DNA of 51,764 nucleotides from a bacterium (lineage in GTDB: Bacteria; CG2-30-53-67; CG2-30-70-394): assembly GCA_024278555.1 (NCBI GenBank), contig JAJRSX010000146.1, positions 1 through 51,764 on the forward strand, written 5' to 3'. Both the position numbers and the translations under genes were made by a program. Positions 9,097 through 20,159 of this stretch are shown here, piece after piece. The notes below the pieces were generated by a model. It saw nothing but the letters and a program-made list of their open reading frames with translations. It was not told where the DNA came from and did not search any database. Numbering within the stretch: position 1 is the first letter of the stretch; every line of letters begins with the position of its first letter.

Positions 9097-10473
9097 GTGA
9101 CCTTGCCGACCCCAAACTTCTCTCACCGGCAGCCGGCGGTTACCGGCGTCTGGGAGCGCTCTCTGGATCTCCTTTCCGAGGAGCTTTCCCACCACAATTA
9201 CACCAAGTGGATTGAGTCCCTGGAGCTACGTGATGAGGGGGCTGAGGTGGTGGTCCTGGATGCACCGGACACCTTTGCCAAGGAGTGGATCGAGGAGAAT
9301 TATCTGGGACAGATTACCGATGTCGTCGGCCGACTCTCCAGCGGCCGGCTTCGCGTCGAGCTCGGGGTGCGTGAGCGCGAGCCGACGGCGGTCGAGCGGC
9401 CGCGGCCGGTGCGTCGGGTCGCACCGCCGGTGGCGGAGGTGGATGCGCCGCCGTTCCATCCGCGGATGACCTTCGACGACTTCGTGGTCGGGCCGAGCAA
9501 CCGCTTCGTCCACGCCGCCGCCGAGGCGGTAGCGACCAAGCCGGGGGAGGCCTACAACCCCTTCTTCATCTACGGCGGCTCGGGGCTGGGCAAGACCCAC
9601 CTGTTGAACGCCATCGCCCACCGGGCATGGCGGGAGAACCCGCGGCGGATGATCTGCTTTCTCACCGCCGAGCAGTTCGTCAACGACCTGGTCGACTCGA
9701 CCCGTCGCCACCGCTGGGATGCCTTTCACGACCGCTACCGGCGGGTCGACGTCCTGCTGATCGACGACATCCAGTTCATCGCCGGCAAGGAGCAGACGCA
9801 GAAGGAGTTCTTTCACACATTCAACACCCTGCATGCGGCGCACAAGCAGATTGTCCTCACCGCCGACTGCTCGCCGAAGGAGATCGACCACCTCGAGGAT
9901 CGGTTGAAGACCCGCTTCGAGTGGGGGCTGATCGGCGATGTCCAGCCGCCCTGTCTGGAGACCCGTCTGGCGATCCTCAAGCGCAAGGCCCAGCGCGAGG
10001 GGATCGCCCTGCCGGAGGAGGTAGCCCTGCTCATCGCCTCGCGGGTCCAGTCGTCGATTCGCAAGCTCGAGGGGTGTCTCATCAAGCTCGTTGCCTACAC
10101 CTCCCTCACCGGCCAGCCCCTGGATCTGGCCCGCGCCGAGGAGCTCCTCCGCGACCTCCTCTACGAGGAGCAGCGCGAGGTGTCGGTGGAGCGGATCCAG
10201 CAGGTGGTGGCGGACCACTACGGTGTCCGGGTCGCCGACCTGAAGTCGAAGCGCCGCACCGCCGCCATCAGCACCCCGCGGCAGGTGGCGATGTATCTGT
10301 GCCGTACCCTCACCAGCCACTCCCTGCCGGAGATCGGCCGACTCTTCGGCGGTCGCGACCACACCACCGTGCTCCACGGTTGCCGCAAGATCGGCGAGCG
10401 CAAGGAGCAGGATCCGAGCCTCGCCCAGACCCTGCGGAACCTGCGCCGCAAGCTCGAGTCCGTCCCCGGTTGA
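9097..10473 (+). CDS. dnaA: chromosomal replication initiator DnaA
   Basis: AAA+ initiator that binds DnaA boxes and melts oriC. Domain I (about 1-85, WERSLDLLSEELSHHNYTKW) is followed by a short linker, the ATPase core with FIYGGSGLGKTHLLNAI (Walker A) and VDVLLIDDIQF (Walker B), and domain IV with the signature GRDHTTVLHGCRKI. I chose the GTG at 9097 because it has AAGGGA 9 bases upstream and gives a normal 458-residue protein; an in-frame TTG at 9064 lacks such a site. It is the first gene of dnaA-dnaN-recF-gyrB. Confidence 0.96.
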   Translation: MTLPTPNFSHRQPAVTGVWERSLDLLSEELSHHNYTKWIESLELRDEGAEVVVLDAPDTFAKEWIEENYLGQITDVVGRLSSGRLRVELGVREREPTAVERPRPVRRVAPPVAEVDAPPFHPRMTFDDFVVGPSNRFVHAAAEAVATKPGEAYNPFFIYGGSGLGKTHLLNAIAHRAWRENPRRMICFLTAEQFVNDLVDSTRRHRWDAFHDRYRRVDVLLIDDIQFIAGKEQTQKEFFHTFNTLHAAHKQIVLTADCSPKEIDHLEDRLKTRFEWGLIGDVQPPCLETRLAILKRKAQREGIALPEEVALLIASRVQSSIRKLEGCLIKLVAYTSLTGQPLDLARAEELLRDLLYEEQREVSVERIQQVVADHYGVRVADLKSKRRTAAISTPRQVAMYLCRTLTSHSLPEIGRLFGGRDHTTVLHGCRKIGERKEQDPSLAQTLRNLRRKLESVPG

Positions 10474-10536
10474 CGCTGGCGCGTGCGCGGGTCAAGTTCA
10501 TCGACCCGCCATGTACGCGCGGGAGTGAGGTGAACC

Positions 10537-11634
10537 ATGCGATTTTCTATTGAACGAGCCGCTTTTCTCGGACCCCTGCAGCGGATCCAGGGGATCGTCG
10601 GGACCCGTACCGCCATGCCGATCCTCGCCAACTGCCTGGTACAGGCGGTGGATGGCGCCGTCGAGGTGGTGGCGACCAACCTGGAGATCGGCGTCCGTGA
10701 CCGTGCCCCGGCTAAGGTGGCGGAGTCGGGGCGCGTCTGCGTCGCCGCCCGCAAGCTCTACGAGGTGGTGAAGTCCCTCCCCGAGGGGGTCCTGGTGGAG
10801 GGGGAGGTGGGGGAGGCGCGCCTCACCCTGCGCTCCGGCCGCACCACCGCCCACCTCCTTGGGATGGAGCCCTCGGAGTTTCCCGCCCTGCCGGAGGTTT
10901 CCGAGGGGGAGGGGCTGACCCTTGCCGCCTCGCTCCTTGCCGGGGTCCTCGCCCAGACCGCCTTTGCCGTATCCACCGATATCACCCGCCAGACCCTCGG
11001 CGGCGTCCTCTTTGCCCACGACGGCGAGGGCCACCTGGAGGTGGTCGCCACCGACGGCCACCGGTTGGCGTGCCGGCGGGTGGCGATGGCCGCGGCCGGC
11101 CCCTTCCGGGAGATCGTGCCGCGCAAGGCGGTCGGAGAGATCCGCCGCCTGGTGGAGGAGGGCGACGAGGAGGTCACCCTCACCTTCGCCGGCAAGCACG
11201 CGATCCTCAACCGTGGCGACCTCACCCTCATCACCCGCCTCATCGAGGGGCGCTACCCCGAGTACCAGCGTGCCATCCCCACCGCCTGCAAGAACCTGGT
11301 GGTGGTGGACCGGGATGGCCTCAGCCAGGCGTGCCGGCGGGTGGCGATCCTCGCCAACGACAAGACCAACCAGGTAGAGGTGGAGGTCTCCGACGACCGC
11401 CTGGTGATCGTCGCCCACAACCCGGAGCTCGGCGACGCGCGCGAAGAGATGGAGGCGAAGCTCGAGGGTGACGGGGTGCGCATCGCCTTCAACGCCCGCT
11501 ATCTCCTCGACATCCTCGGCGGCATGGAGACCGAGGCGGTGCGCATCGAGATGAACGACGGCGCCAGTCCGAGCCTCTTCTCCGAGGGGGAGGGGTCGGA
11601 CTACCGCTGCGTCCTCATGCCCATGAGGTTGTAA
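10537..11634 (+). CDS. dnaN: DNA polymerase III beta sliding clamp
   Basis: Ring-shaped processivity clamp of DNA polymerase III. The 365-residue length is typical, and the protein begins MRFSIERAAFLGPLQRIQGI with the characteristic TRTAMPILANCL segment. The C-terminus YRCVLMPMRL matches the family, whose last residues line the clamp's peptide-binding pocket. The ATG at 10537 is preceded by GAGGTGA. It lies 63 bases after dnaA. Confidence 0.97.
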   Translation: MRFSIERAAFLGPLQRIQGIVGTRTAMPILANCLVQAVDGAVEVVATNLEIGVRDRAPAKVAESGRVCVAARKLYEVVKSLPEGVLVEGEVGEARLTLRSGRTTAHLLGMEPSEFPALPEVSEGEGLTLAASLLAGVLAQTAFAVSTDITRQTLGGVLFAHDGEGHLEVVATDGHRLACRRVAMAAAGPFREIVPRKAVGEIRRLVEEGDEEVTLTFAGKHAILNRGDLTLITRLIEGRYPEYQRAIPTACKNLVVVDRDGLSQACRRVAILANDKTNQVEVEVSDDRLVIVAHNPELGDAREEMEAKLEGDGVRIAFNARYLLDILGGMETEAVRIEMNDGASPSLFSEGEGSDYRCVLMPMRL

Positions 11635-11753
11635 CTCACCCCAGGCGATTCGCCTTCGGCGGTCAGCGGGGAGGGGCCGCGGGCCTGCCCCGTGAGAGCG
11701 GTTGCAGTGTCGTTGCCGTGGCGGTTTTGTTTTGGAAGGGGCGTAGCTTCTCG

Positions 11754-11811
11754 CTGAGAGCTGAGAGCTGAGAGCTGAGAGCTGAGAGCTGAGAGCTGAG
11801 AGCTGAGAGCT
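11754..11811. repeat. eight perfect tandem copies of the heptamer CTGAGAG
   Basis: From 11754 to 11809 the unit CTGAGAG is repeated eight times without error, followed by a partial CT. It lies in the dnaN-recF gap and ends 17 bases before the recF GTG start. The unit contains the self-complementary AGCT at each junction, so the mRNA could form alternative small hairpins. Perfect short tandem repeats change copy number by polymerase slippage; since it is outside the coding frame, an effect would be on spacing or folding of the recF leader, not on protein sequence. Confidence 0.97.
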
Positions 11812-11826
11812 GTACGCTGTCTCTCC

Positions 11827-15379
<3,553 letters not shown>

Positions 15380-15401
15380 CCGACCCCTGGTCCTTCTCCC
15401 C

Positions 15402-16133
15402 ATGGAACCGATCCGCCTCTACCTCGGCCTCGGCGACACCCTCTCCGTCGACCGGCATGCCGGCGGTCCCGGGTGCGGCGCCTGCTCGCTCTTGGCCCGC
15501 AACCGCGACGACGCCTTCCCGGACTTCGCCGGCCGCGACCTCACCTCCCGCAACCCGGACCTCTCCTTCCAGCCCCTGGCGCGGGACGGCGCCACCACCC
15601 GCGGGGTCCTGGAGGAGCAGGTCTTTCGCCTCCCCAACGATTTGGGCGGCCGCACCGTGGTCACCTTCACCGCCGGCTCCAACGACCTGCTGCTGACCCT
15701 CCAGCTCCGCGGCACCCTGCTGGACGAGGACGGTGAGGCGCTGGTCGGCCGCCTGCGCTCCACCGTCGCCTCGATCCACACCCGCTTCAACGATCCCCTG
15801 GTCCTCCTCGCCACCCTCGTCGACCCGACCGACGGCGTCGGTGACCTCCTCGCCCCGGGGCAGCCCCTGAACCGCGGCCTCGACGTCCTGGGGCGGGTGA
15901 ACGACCAGATCCGCCAGATCGCCGCGGAGAGCGAGGGGACCGAGCTCGTCGACCTCCACGCCGCCTTCCTCGGCCACGGCTCCCATGCCGCCGACCCGGC
16001 CAACCCCCACCACCACCCGGACGACCCGACCCCATGGCTCGGCGACCTCGTCGCCCCCAACGGCCGCGGCGCCGACGCCATCCGCCGCCTCTGGTGGCAG
16101 GGGTTGGTCGAGGCGGGGTGGGTGGAGGGGTAG
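15402..16133 (+). CDS. SGNH/GDSL-hydrolase-like protein with altered catalytic residues
   Basis: The fold is suggested by block I LGLGDTLSVD (residues 8-17) and block III AGSNDLL. Two catalytic positions look changed: the nucleophile of GDS is Thr (GDT), and the C-terminal D-x-x-H block appears as DLVAPNGRGADAIRRL with Ala at the His position. The 243-residue protein has no signal peptide and begins 22 bases after gyrB, so it is probably cotranscribed. If the alignment is right it is a weak or non-catalytic member; the natural substrate is unknown. Confidence 0.6.
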   Translation: MEPIRLYLGLGDTLSVDRHAGGPGCGACSLLARNRDDAFPDFAGRDLTSRNPDLSFQPLARDGATTRGVLEEQVFRLPNDLGGRTVVTFTAGSNDLLLTLQLRGTLLDEDGEALVGRLRSTVASIHTRFNDPLVLLATLVDPTDGVGDLLAPGQPLNRGLDVLGRVNDQIRQIAAESEGTELVDLHAAFLGHGSHAADPANPHHHPDDPTPWLGDLVAPNGRGADAIRRLWWQGLVEAGWVEG

Positions 16134-16175
16134 CCTGGATCGTTGGCTCTGGTTTACCCCTTCAGGGCGATACCG

Positions 16176-16237
16176 GTGGTTTCGTGTTCCTGCGGTGTGA
16201 AGGATGGTGGAATGCTCGGGGCTATTTCCGCTGACCC
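16176..16237 (-). repeat. truncated reverse copy of the 193-bp MITE-like element
   Basis: Read on the minus strand this matches the left third of the full copies: the terminus GGGTCAGCGGAAATAG, then GCATTCCACCATCCTTCACACC, ending after GGAACACGAAACCAC. The remaining two thirds, including the other terminus, are missing. Confidence 0.75.
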
Positions 16238-16240
16238 TCT

Positions 16241-16300
16241 CCGTGCTTCCGTGGCCAACTCCCTGCCGGGCAGCAAGGGATCCGGGGGCGACTCGTTGGC
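16241..16300. repeat. second dispersed repeat family, copy 1
   Basis: About 60 bases resembling 19972-20036: both contain TTCCGTGGCCAA, then TGCCGGGC and GGATCCGGGGGC in the same order. It abuts the truncated MITE-like copy. No coding capacity is apparent. Confidence 0.55.
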
Positions 16301-16326
16301 CACCACCATCCACGAGCCGGCGGGCC

Positions 16327-16776
16327 TCACGGTGCCGGGGCGGTGATCCGGATCCGGCGCTGCTCGCCCGCCACCTCCATCACCACCCGCCAGACGCGGC
16401 CGCCGGCGGTAAAGGCGCGCGGCCACTCGATCGCCACCACCGCGCCCTCCGCCGCCGCCTCCTCCAGCCCCAGATCGTCGAGGGCGGCGGAGTCGGCGAG
16501 GCGGTAGCCGTCGGCGTGGACGAGGAGCCGGCCGTCGGCTCCCTCGTACTCGTTGACCAGGGTGTAGGAGGGGGAGTGGACCTCGGTCGGGTCGATCCCC
16601 AGGCCGGCGGCGATCCCTGTCACCAGCCGCGTCTTCCCCGCCCCGAGGGGGCCGTCGAGGAGGACCACGTCGCCCGGCGCGAGCTGCGCGGCGAGCCGGC
16701 GCCCCACCGCCTCGCTCGCCTCCGGCGTCGTGGTGACGGCGGTCTCGCCCGCCCCGGGGCCGGCTGAACCGGTCAC
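16327..16776 (-). CDS. tsaE: tRNA threonylcarbamoyladenosine biosynthesis ATPase TsaE
   Basis: ATPase that acts with TsaB and TsaD in making t6A at position 37 of ANN-reading tRNAs. Walker A is GPLGAGKTR near residues 42-50, followed by the family motifs SPSYTLVNEYEG and HADGYRL (usually H-x-D-x-YR) and VAIEWP. The 149 residues match the family. Its GTG start overlaps the CBS-protein stop by 4 bases (GTGA). There is a short non-conserved Ala/Thr-rich N-terminus; a start further inside is possible. Confidence 0.93.
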   Translation of the reverse strand: MTGSAGPGAGETAVTTTPEASEAVGRRLAAQLAPGDVVLLDGPLGAGKTRLVTGIAAGLGIDPTEVHSPSYTLVNEYEGADGRLLVHADGYRLADSAALDDLGLEEAAAEGAVVAIEWPRAFTAGGRVWRVVMEVAGEQRRIRITAPAP

Positions 16777-17228
16777 CCCTCCTCCGCGATCCCCCGCACC
16801 ACGTCCGCCTTGCCGACCATCCCCACCAGCTTGCCCGCCTCGATCACCGGCAGGTGGTGGACCCCCTTGGAGGTCATGATCGAGGCGATCTCCTGCAGGG
16901 TGGCGTCGGGGGTGACGCTCACCACCGGGGTGTGCATCAGCTCCTTCGCGGTGGTCGCCGCCGCCTTGCGCACCTGCTCCTCGAAGTGGCGCGAGCTCTC
17001 CACGTAGAGGATCGCGTCAAACAGCGCCACCACGGTGGGGAAGCGCAGCTCCTCGTGGGTCTCGATGATGTCGTTTTCGGTCACCACCCCGAGGACGGTG
17101 CCGGCGCCGTCCACCACCGGCACGCCGGAGATGGCGTGGTCGAGCATGAGACGGCCGAGCGCCTCCAGGCTCGTCTCGGGGTCGGCGGTGACCACCTCGG
17201 TCTGCATGATGTCGCGGGCATTAGTCAT
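16773..17228 (-). CDS. CBS-domain pair protein
   Basis: Two CBS motifs: ARDIMQTEVVTADPETSLEA at residues 4-23 with SGVPVVDGAGTVLGVVTENDI, and AKELMHTPVVSVTPDATLQE with HHLPVIEAGKLVGMVGKADVV. CBS pairs bind adenine nucleotides as energy or redox sensors; the target here is unknown. The 151-residue product is stand-alone. It sits in an apparent operon, 39 bases after the NAD(P)HX repair gene and overlapping tsaE by 4 bases. Confidence 0.9.
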   Translation of the reverse strand: MTNARDIMQTEVVTADPETSLEALGRLMLDHAISGVPVVDGAGTVLGVVTENDIIETHEELRFPTVVALFDAILYVESSRHFEEQVRKAAATTAKELMHTPVVSVTPDATLQEIASIMTSKGVHHLPVIEAGKLVGMVGKADVVRGIAEEG

Positions 17229-17267
17229 GGGTGGCCTGAGCGTGGGGTTCGGAGTGATTCTGCCGGT

Positions 17268-18836
17268 TCACCCAGGGTACCGCGAGAGCCAGCGGAGTGG
17301 GCCGGGCGGTGGGGGCTCGGGGGCGGCGGCCGTCGCCATGGCCGCGGGCAGGGCCTCGATGAGGTCGGAGGCGATCAGGCAGCGGGGGTCGCGGCCGCGG
17401 CCCCATAGCTCGCCGGCGAGGCCGTGGAGGAAGCAGGCGGCGCGCAGGGCCGGCCCTGGCTCCCGCCCCTGGGCGAGGAGCCCCACGAGGAGCCCGGCGA
17501 GGACGTCGCCGGCGCCGGCGGTGGCCATCCCGGGCTGGCCGGTGGGGTTGATCGCCAGCGCGCCGTCCGGGTCGGCGATGACCGACAGGGCGCCCTTGAG
17601 GAGGACAAAGGAGCCGCGCTCCCGGGCCAGCGCCCGCGCCGCGGAGAGCCGATCCGCCTGGACCGCGGCCACCGAGTCGCCGGTGAGGGCGGCAAACTCG
17701 CCGGGGTGGGGGGTGATGAGCAGCGGCGCGTCGCCGCGGAGCTCCCACAGGGCGGGCTCCGCGGCCATCGCCGCCAGCCCCCCCGCGTCCACCACCACCG
17801 GGCAGCGGGCGCGCGGCAACAGGTGGGCGAGCCAGGCGCTCGCCCGCTCCGGGGGGAGCCCCGGGCCCACCAGCAGCGCCCCGGCCTGCTCCACCGCCCC
17901 ATCGAAGAGGGGGTCGCCGGGCGCCACGTCGGGCCGCCCCACCACCTCCGGCACCCACCCCTGGAGGGTCGCCACCACCGACGCCGGCGCCGCGAGGGTG
18001 ACGTAGCCGGCCCCGGAGCGGTACGCCGCCTTCACCGCCAGGGCGGCGGCCCCCGCCATCCCCGGATGGCCCGCCACCGCCACCACCCGCCCGGCCGACC
18101 CCTTGTGCTGGTCGGCGGCGGCTGGCGCCAGGGCCGCGGCGATGGCCGCCGCCTCCAGGAGGCGGGGGGCGGTGGCGATCTCTTCGCCGAGGGTCGCGGG
18201 GATGCCGATCTCCGCCACCGCCACCTCCCCGGCGAAGCGCCGGCTCGGGTACTGGCAGAGGCACACCTTGGGGAAGGCGAAGGTGACGGTGAGCGCCGCC
18301 TCGATGGCGCCGTTGGTCTGGTCGTGGCGGTGGCTGTCGAGCCCCGACGGCAGGTCCACCGCCACGACCGGCGCGGCCGCCCGGTTCGCCGCCGCCACGA
18401 TAGCGTCGTAGGGGGGCCGCAGGGGGGGGCGGGCGCCGGTGCCGAGCAGGGCGTCCACCAACAGCGCCGCCTGGGCGATCGCCTGCTCCGCCGCGGCGAG
18501 CTCACCGTCGCGGTAGGCGTGGATCGCCGGCAGCTTTTCGACCCGCTGCCAGTTGTGGGCGGCGTCCGGGGTGGTGCGTGTGGGGTCGGCGGCGAGGATG
18601 ATTGTCACCAAGGCGCCAGCGGCGTGCAGGATGCGTGCCACCACGAAGCCGTCGCCGCCGTTGTTGCCGGCGCCACAGAGGACCGCCACCCGCCGGCCGC
18701 GCACAGGAAACCGCTCCCGGATCCCCCGAGCCACCCCCTCCCCGGCCCGCTCCATGAGCGACAGAGAGGGGAGGTGGAGCTCGTCGATCGTCCGCCGATC
18801 GAGCGCCGCCATCTCGCTCCCGGTGACGACGATCAT
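17268..18836 (-). CDS. nnr: bifunctional NAD(P)HX epimerase / ADP-dependent dehydratase
   Basis: Metabolite-repair enzyme restoring NADH and NADPH from their hydrated forms. The N-terminal YjeF epimerase domain (1-215) has LMERAGEGVA, CGAGNNGGDGFVVARIL and AVDLPSGLD; the C-terminal ribokinase-like dehydratase (about 220-522) has GPGLP, ITPHPGEFAALTG and the GAGDVLAG anion-hole motif. The 522-residue length is typical for the fused form. The ATG at 18836 overlaps the upstream antitoxin stop by 4 bases (ATGA), so translation of the repair enzyme is coupled to a toxin-antitoxin message. Confidence 0.95.
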   Translation of the reverse strand: MIVVTGSEMAALDRRTIDELHLPSLSLMERAGEGVARGIRERFPVRGRRVAVLCGAGNNGGDGFVVARILHAAGALVTIILAADPTRTTPDAAHNWQRVEKLPAIHAYRDGELAAAEQAIAQAALLVDALLGTGARPPLRPPYDAIVAAANRAAAPVVAVDLPSGLDSHRHDQTNGAIEAALTVTFAFPKVCLCQYPSRRFAGEVAVAEIGIPATLGEEIATAPRLLEAAAIAAALAPAAADQHKGSAGRVVAVAGHPGMAGAAALAVKAAYRSGAGYVTLAAPASVVATLQGWVPEVVGRPDVAPGDPLFDGAVEQAGALLVGPGLPPERASAWLAHLLPRARCPVVVDAGGLAAMAAEPALWELRGDAPLLITPHPGEFAALTGDSVAAVQADRLSAARALARERGSFVLLKGALSVIADPDGALAINPTGQPGMATAGAGDVLAGLLVGLLAQGREPGPALRAACFLHGLAGELWGRGRDPRCLIASDLIEALPAAMATAAAPEPPPPGPLRWLSRYPG

Positions 18837-19081
18837 CGGCGACGGGAGCGGCCAGTGTGCTGCGCCGCGTAGAGGTCGAGGAGGCGGCGGATCATCGCCT
18901 GGTAGGAGGTGTGGTGACGGGCCGCCTCGCGCTTGAAGAAGTCGACGCTCGCCTGGCTCAGGGCCATGGTCACCTTCACCCGCTCCTCCTTGAGCACCAG
19001 CTCCTCGGGTGGCGGGAGGAAGTCGGGCACCACCTGCAGCGAACCCAACGGCTCATTTGTGTACTTGGTTTTCCGCGTCAT
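18833..19081 (-). CDS. brnA: BrnA-type antitoxin
   Basis: An 82-residue basic protein with a ribbon-helix-helix-like C-terminus: RVKVTMALSQASVDFFKREA then TSYQAMIRRLLDLYA, the pattern of BrnA/CopG antitoxins that bind the toxin and their own operator. The ATG at 19081 lies inside the 3' end of the toxin gene (29-base overlap), the usual toxin-first BrnTA layout. Its stop overlaps the nnr start by 4 bases. A palindrome at 19362-19377 upstream of the toxin is the likely operator. Confidence 0.82.
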   Translation of the reverse strand: MTRKTKYTNEPLGSLQVVPDFLPPPEELVLKEERVKVTMALSQASVDFFKREAARHHTSYQAMIRRLLDLYAAQHTGRSRRR

Positions 19082-19343
19082 AGATCTTCTTGCCCCTGCG
19101 CCGGTAGCCGGCGCCGATGATCCGGATGGTGTCGCCACGATAGGTGAAACGGACCGTCAGGATGCCGCCTCCGGCGCGTCCGAAGCAGTAGTACCGGGCC
19201 TCGTTCTTGCTATGTCTCTTGTCGCGCGCGATCACCCGATGGGGATCGAGGAAGGCGTACTGGGCGAGGTGGAAGGAGACCCCGTGTTTCGACTCATTGT
19301 CGCGCGCCTTGCGCTCGTCCCACTCGAATCGCGCTTGGGTCAT
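19053..19343 (-). CDS. brnT: BrnT-type ribonuclease toxin
   Basis: A 96-residue protein with the BrnT order: FEWDERKARDNESKHGVSF at residues 6-24, DPHRVIARDKRHSKNEARYY near 33-52, a VRFTYRGDTIRIIGAGYRRR strand-helix segment and KKIY near the end. BrnT proteins are RelE-fold RNases that arrest translation. The ATG at 19343 has AGGA 8 bases upstream. It overlaps the antitoxin start by 29 bases. All features seen are consistent with an intact toxin. Confidence 0.85.
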   Translation of the reverse strand: MTQARFEWDERKARDNESKHGVSFHLAQYAFLDPHRVIARDKRHSKNEARYYCFGRAGGGILTVRFTYRGDTIRIIGAGYRRRGKKIYDAENQVHK

Positions 19344-19361
19344 CCCCAATCCTATCAAAGG

Positions 19362-19377
19362 ATGGCAAATATGCCAT
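19362..19377. promoter_or_regulatory. palindrome, likely BrnA operator
   Basis: ATGGCA-AATA-TGCCAT is a perfect 6-bp inverted repeat with a 4-base spacer, 18 bases upstream of the brnT start. Autoregulation by BrnA at a site near the brnT promoter is established for the family; this is the only clear palindrome in the promoter region. Confidence 0.55.
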
Positions 19378-19447
19378 ACATTTACCCAGATGATGACCGC
19401 CCAATTCGTCCGACGCTTGTCCCGGGCGAGGGGATGACGAGGGATTG

Positions 19448-19858
19448 CTACAGGCTCTTGAAGACCTTCGCCAGGGAGGGCCCGGGGACCGCCATCTCCA
19501 GGCGGTGGGTGTGGCCGAAGGCGGTCTGGTGGACGGTGTAGCCGGCGCCGGAAAGGCGGCTCGCGGCGTCGGCGAGGAAGGTGCGCGCCGCCTCCGGCTC
19601 CGCGGTGGTCTCCGCCAGGTGGGCGAAGGAGTGCAGCACGATGGTCCGGGTCTCCCACTTCCGGGCGAGCCACTTGAGGTGCTTGATCGCCCCGGTGGTG
19701 ATCTTCCCCAGGCGCGCATCGTCCCCTGCCTCCAGGTGGAACCACGCCACCACCGCCTGCTCGACCGCCTCGTCGAGGTCCACCGGCTCGACCTCCGCGA
19801 GGGAGGGCGCCTCGGTGCGAAAGGCGAAGCGGTCGCAGTAGAAGGTGAGGAGCTTCAT
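19448..19858 (-). CDS. stand-alone threonyl-tRNA synthetase editing-domain protein
   Basis: The 136-residue protein resembles the archaeal-type N-terminal editing domain of ThrRS: it begins MKLLTFYCDRFAFRTEA, has VVAWFHLEAGDD and IVLHSFAHLAETTAEPEAA, and ends TAFGHTHRLEMAVPGPSLAKV. In archaea this D-aminoacyl-tRNA deacylase-like fold removes Ser from tRNA-Thr. No synthetase domain follows, so any editing would be in trans. ATG 19858 aligns with the family N-terminus. It is divergent from the metallopeptidase gene. The recognition is by pattern and should be confirmed by profile search. Confidence 0.75.
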   Translation of the reverse strand: MKLLTFYCDRFAFRTEAPSLAEVEPVDLDEAVEQAVVAWFHLEAGDDARLGKITTGAIKHLKWLARKWETRTIVLHSFAHLAETTAEPEAARTFLADAASRLSGAGYTVHQTAFGHTHRLEMAVPGPSLAKVFKSL

Positions 19859-19971
19859 GGCGGTCGTAGACGGCGTGCCGATTGAACCACCCCCGCCGGC
19901 GGGTGTCATCGGTTGCGCGGTGGAGGTTGCTACCGGCTACTTCCCACTCCCGGTGGCCACGGTAGCGTGGA

Positions 19972-20036
19972 TCCGTGGTTTCCGTGGCCAATTCCATGCC
20001 GGGCGGGATCGGATCCGGGGGCACCCGATTGCCGCC
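19972..20036. repeat. second dispersed repeat family, copy 2
   Basis: CCGTGGTTTCCGTGGCCAAT continues to TGCCGGGCGGG and GGATCCGGGGGCACCCG, matching the stretch at 16241-16300. It occupies part of the 301-base gap between the divergent ThrRS-editing-like and metallopeptidase genes; nothing else is recognisable in that gap. Confidence 0.55.
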
Positions 20037-20159
20037 AGGGATGGAGCCATGGGCTTGTGAGACCGTCACCATGGCCGTGACGAAGAAATCAAAGTCGACG
20101 ATTTGGGCGTCGCCGCCCCCTTTCGTCGTGGCGCGGTTCGTGGTTTGGTCTGCGCCCCC

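Noticed and set aside
11754-11811. CRISPR-like repeat array
   Set aside because: The units are 7 bases and contiguous without spacers, so it is a simple tandem repeat. No CRISPR array was seen anywhere in the window.
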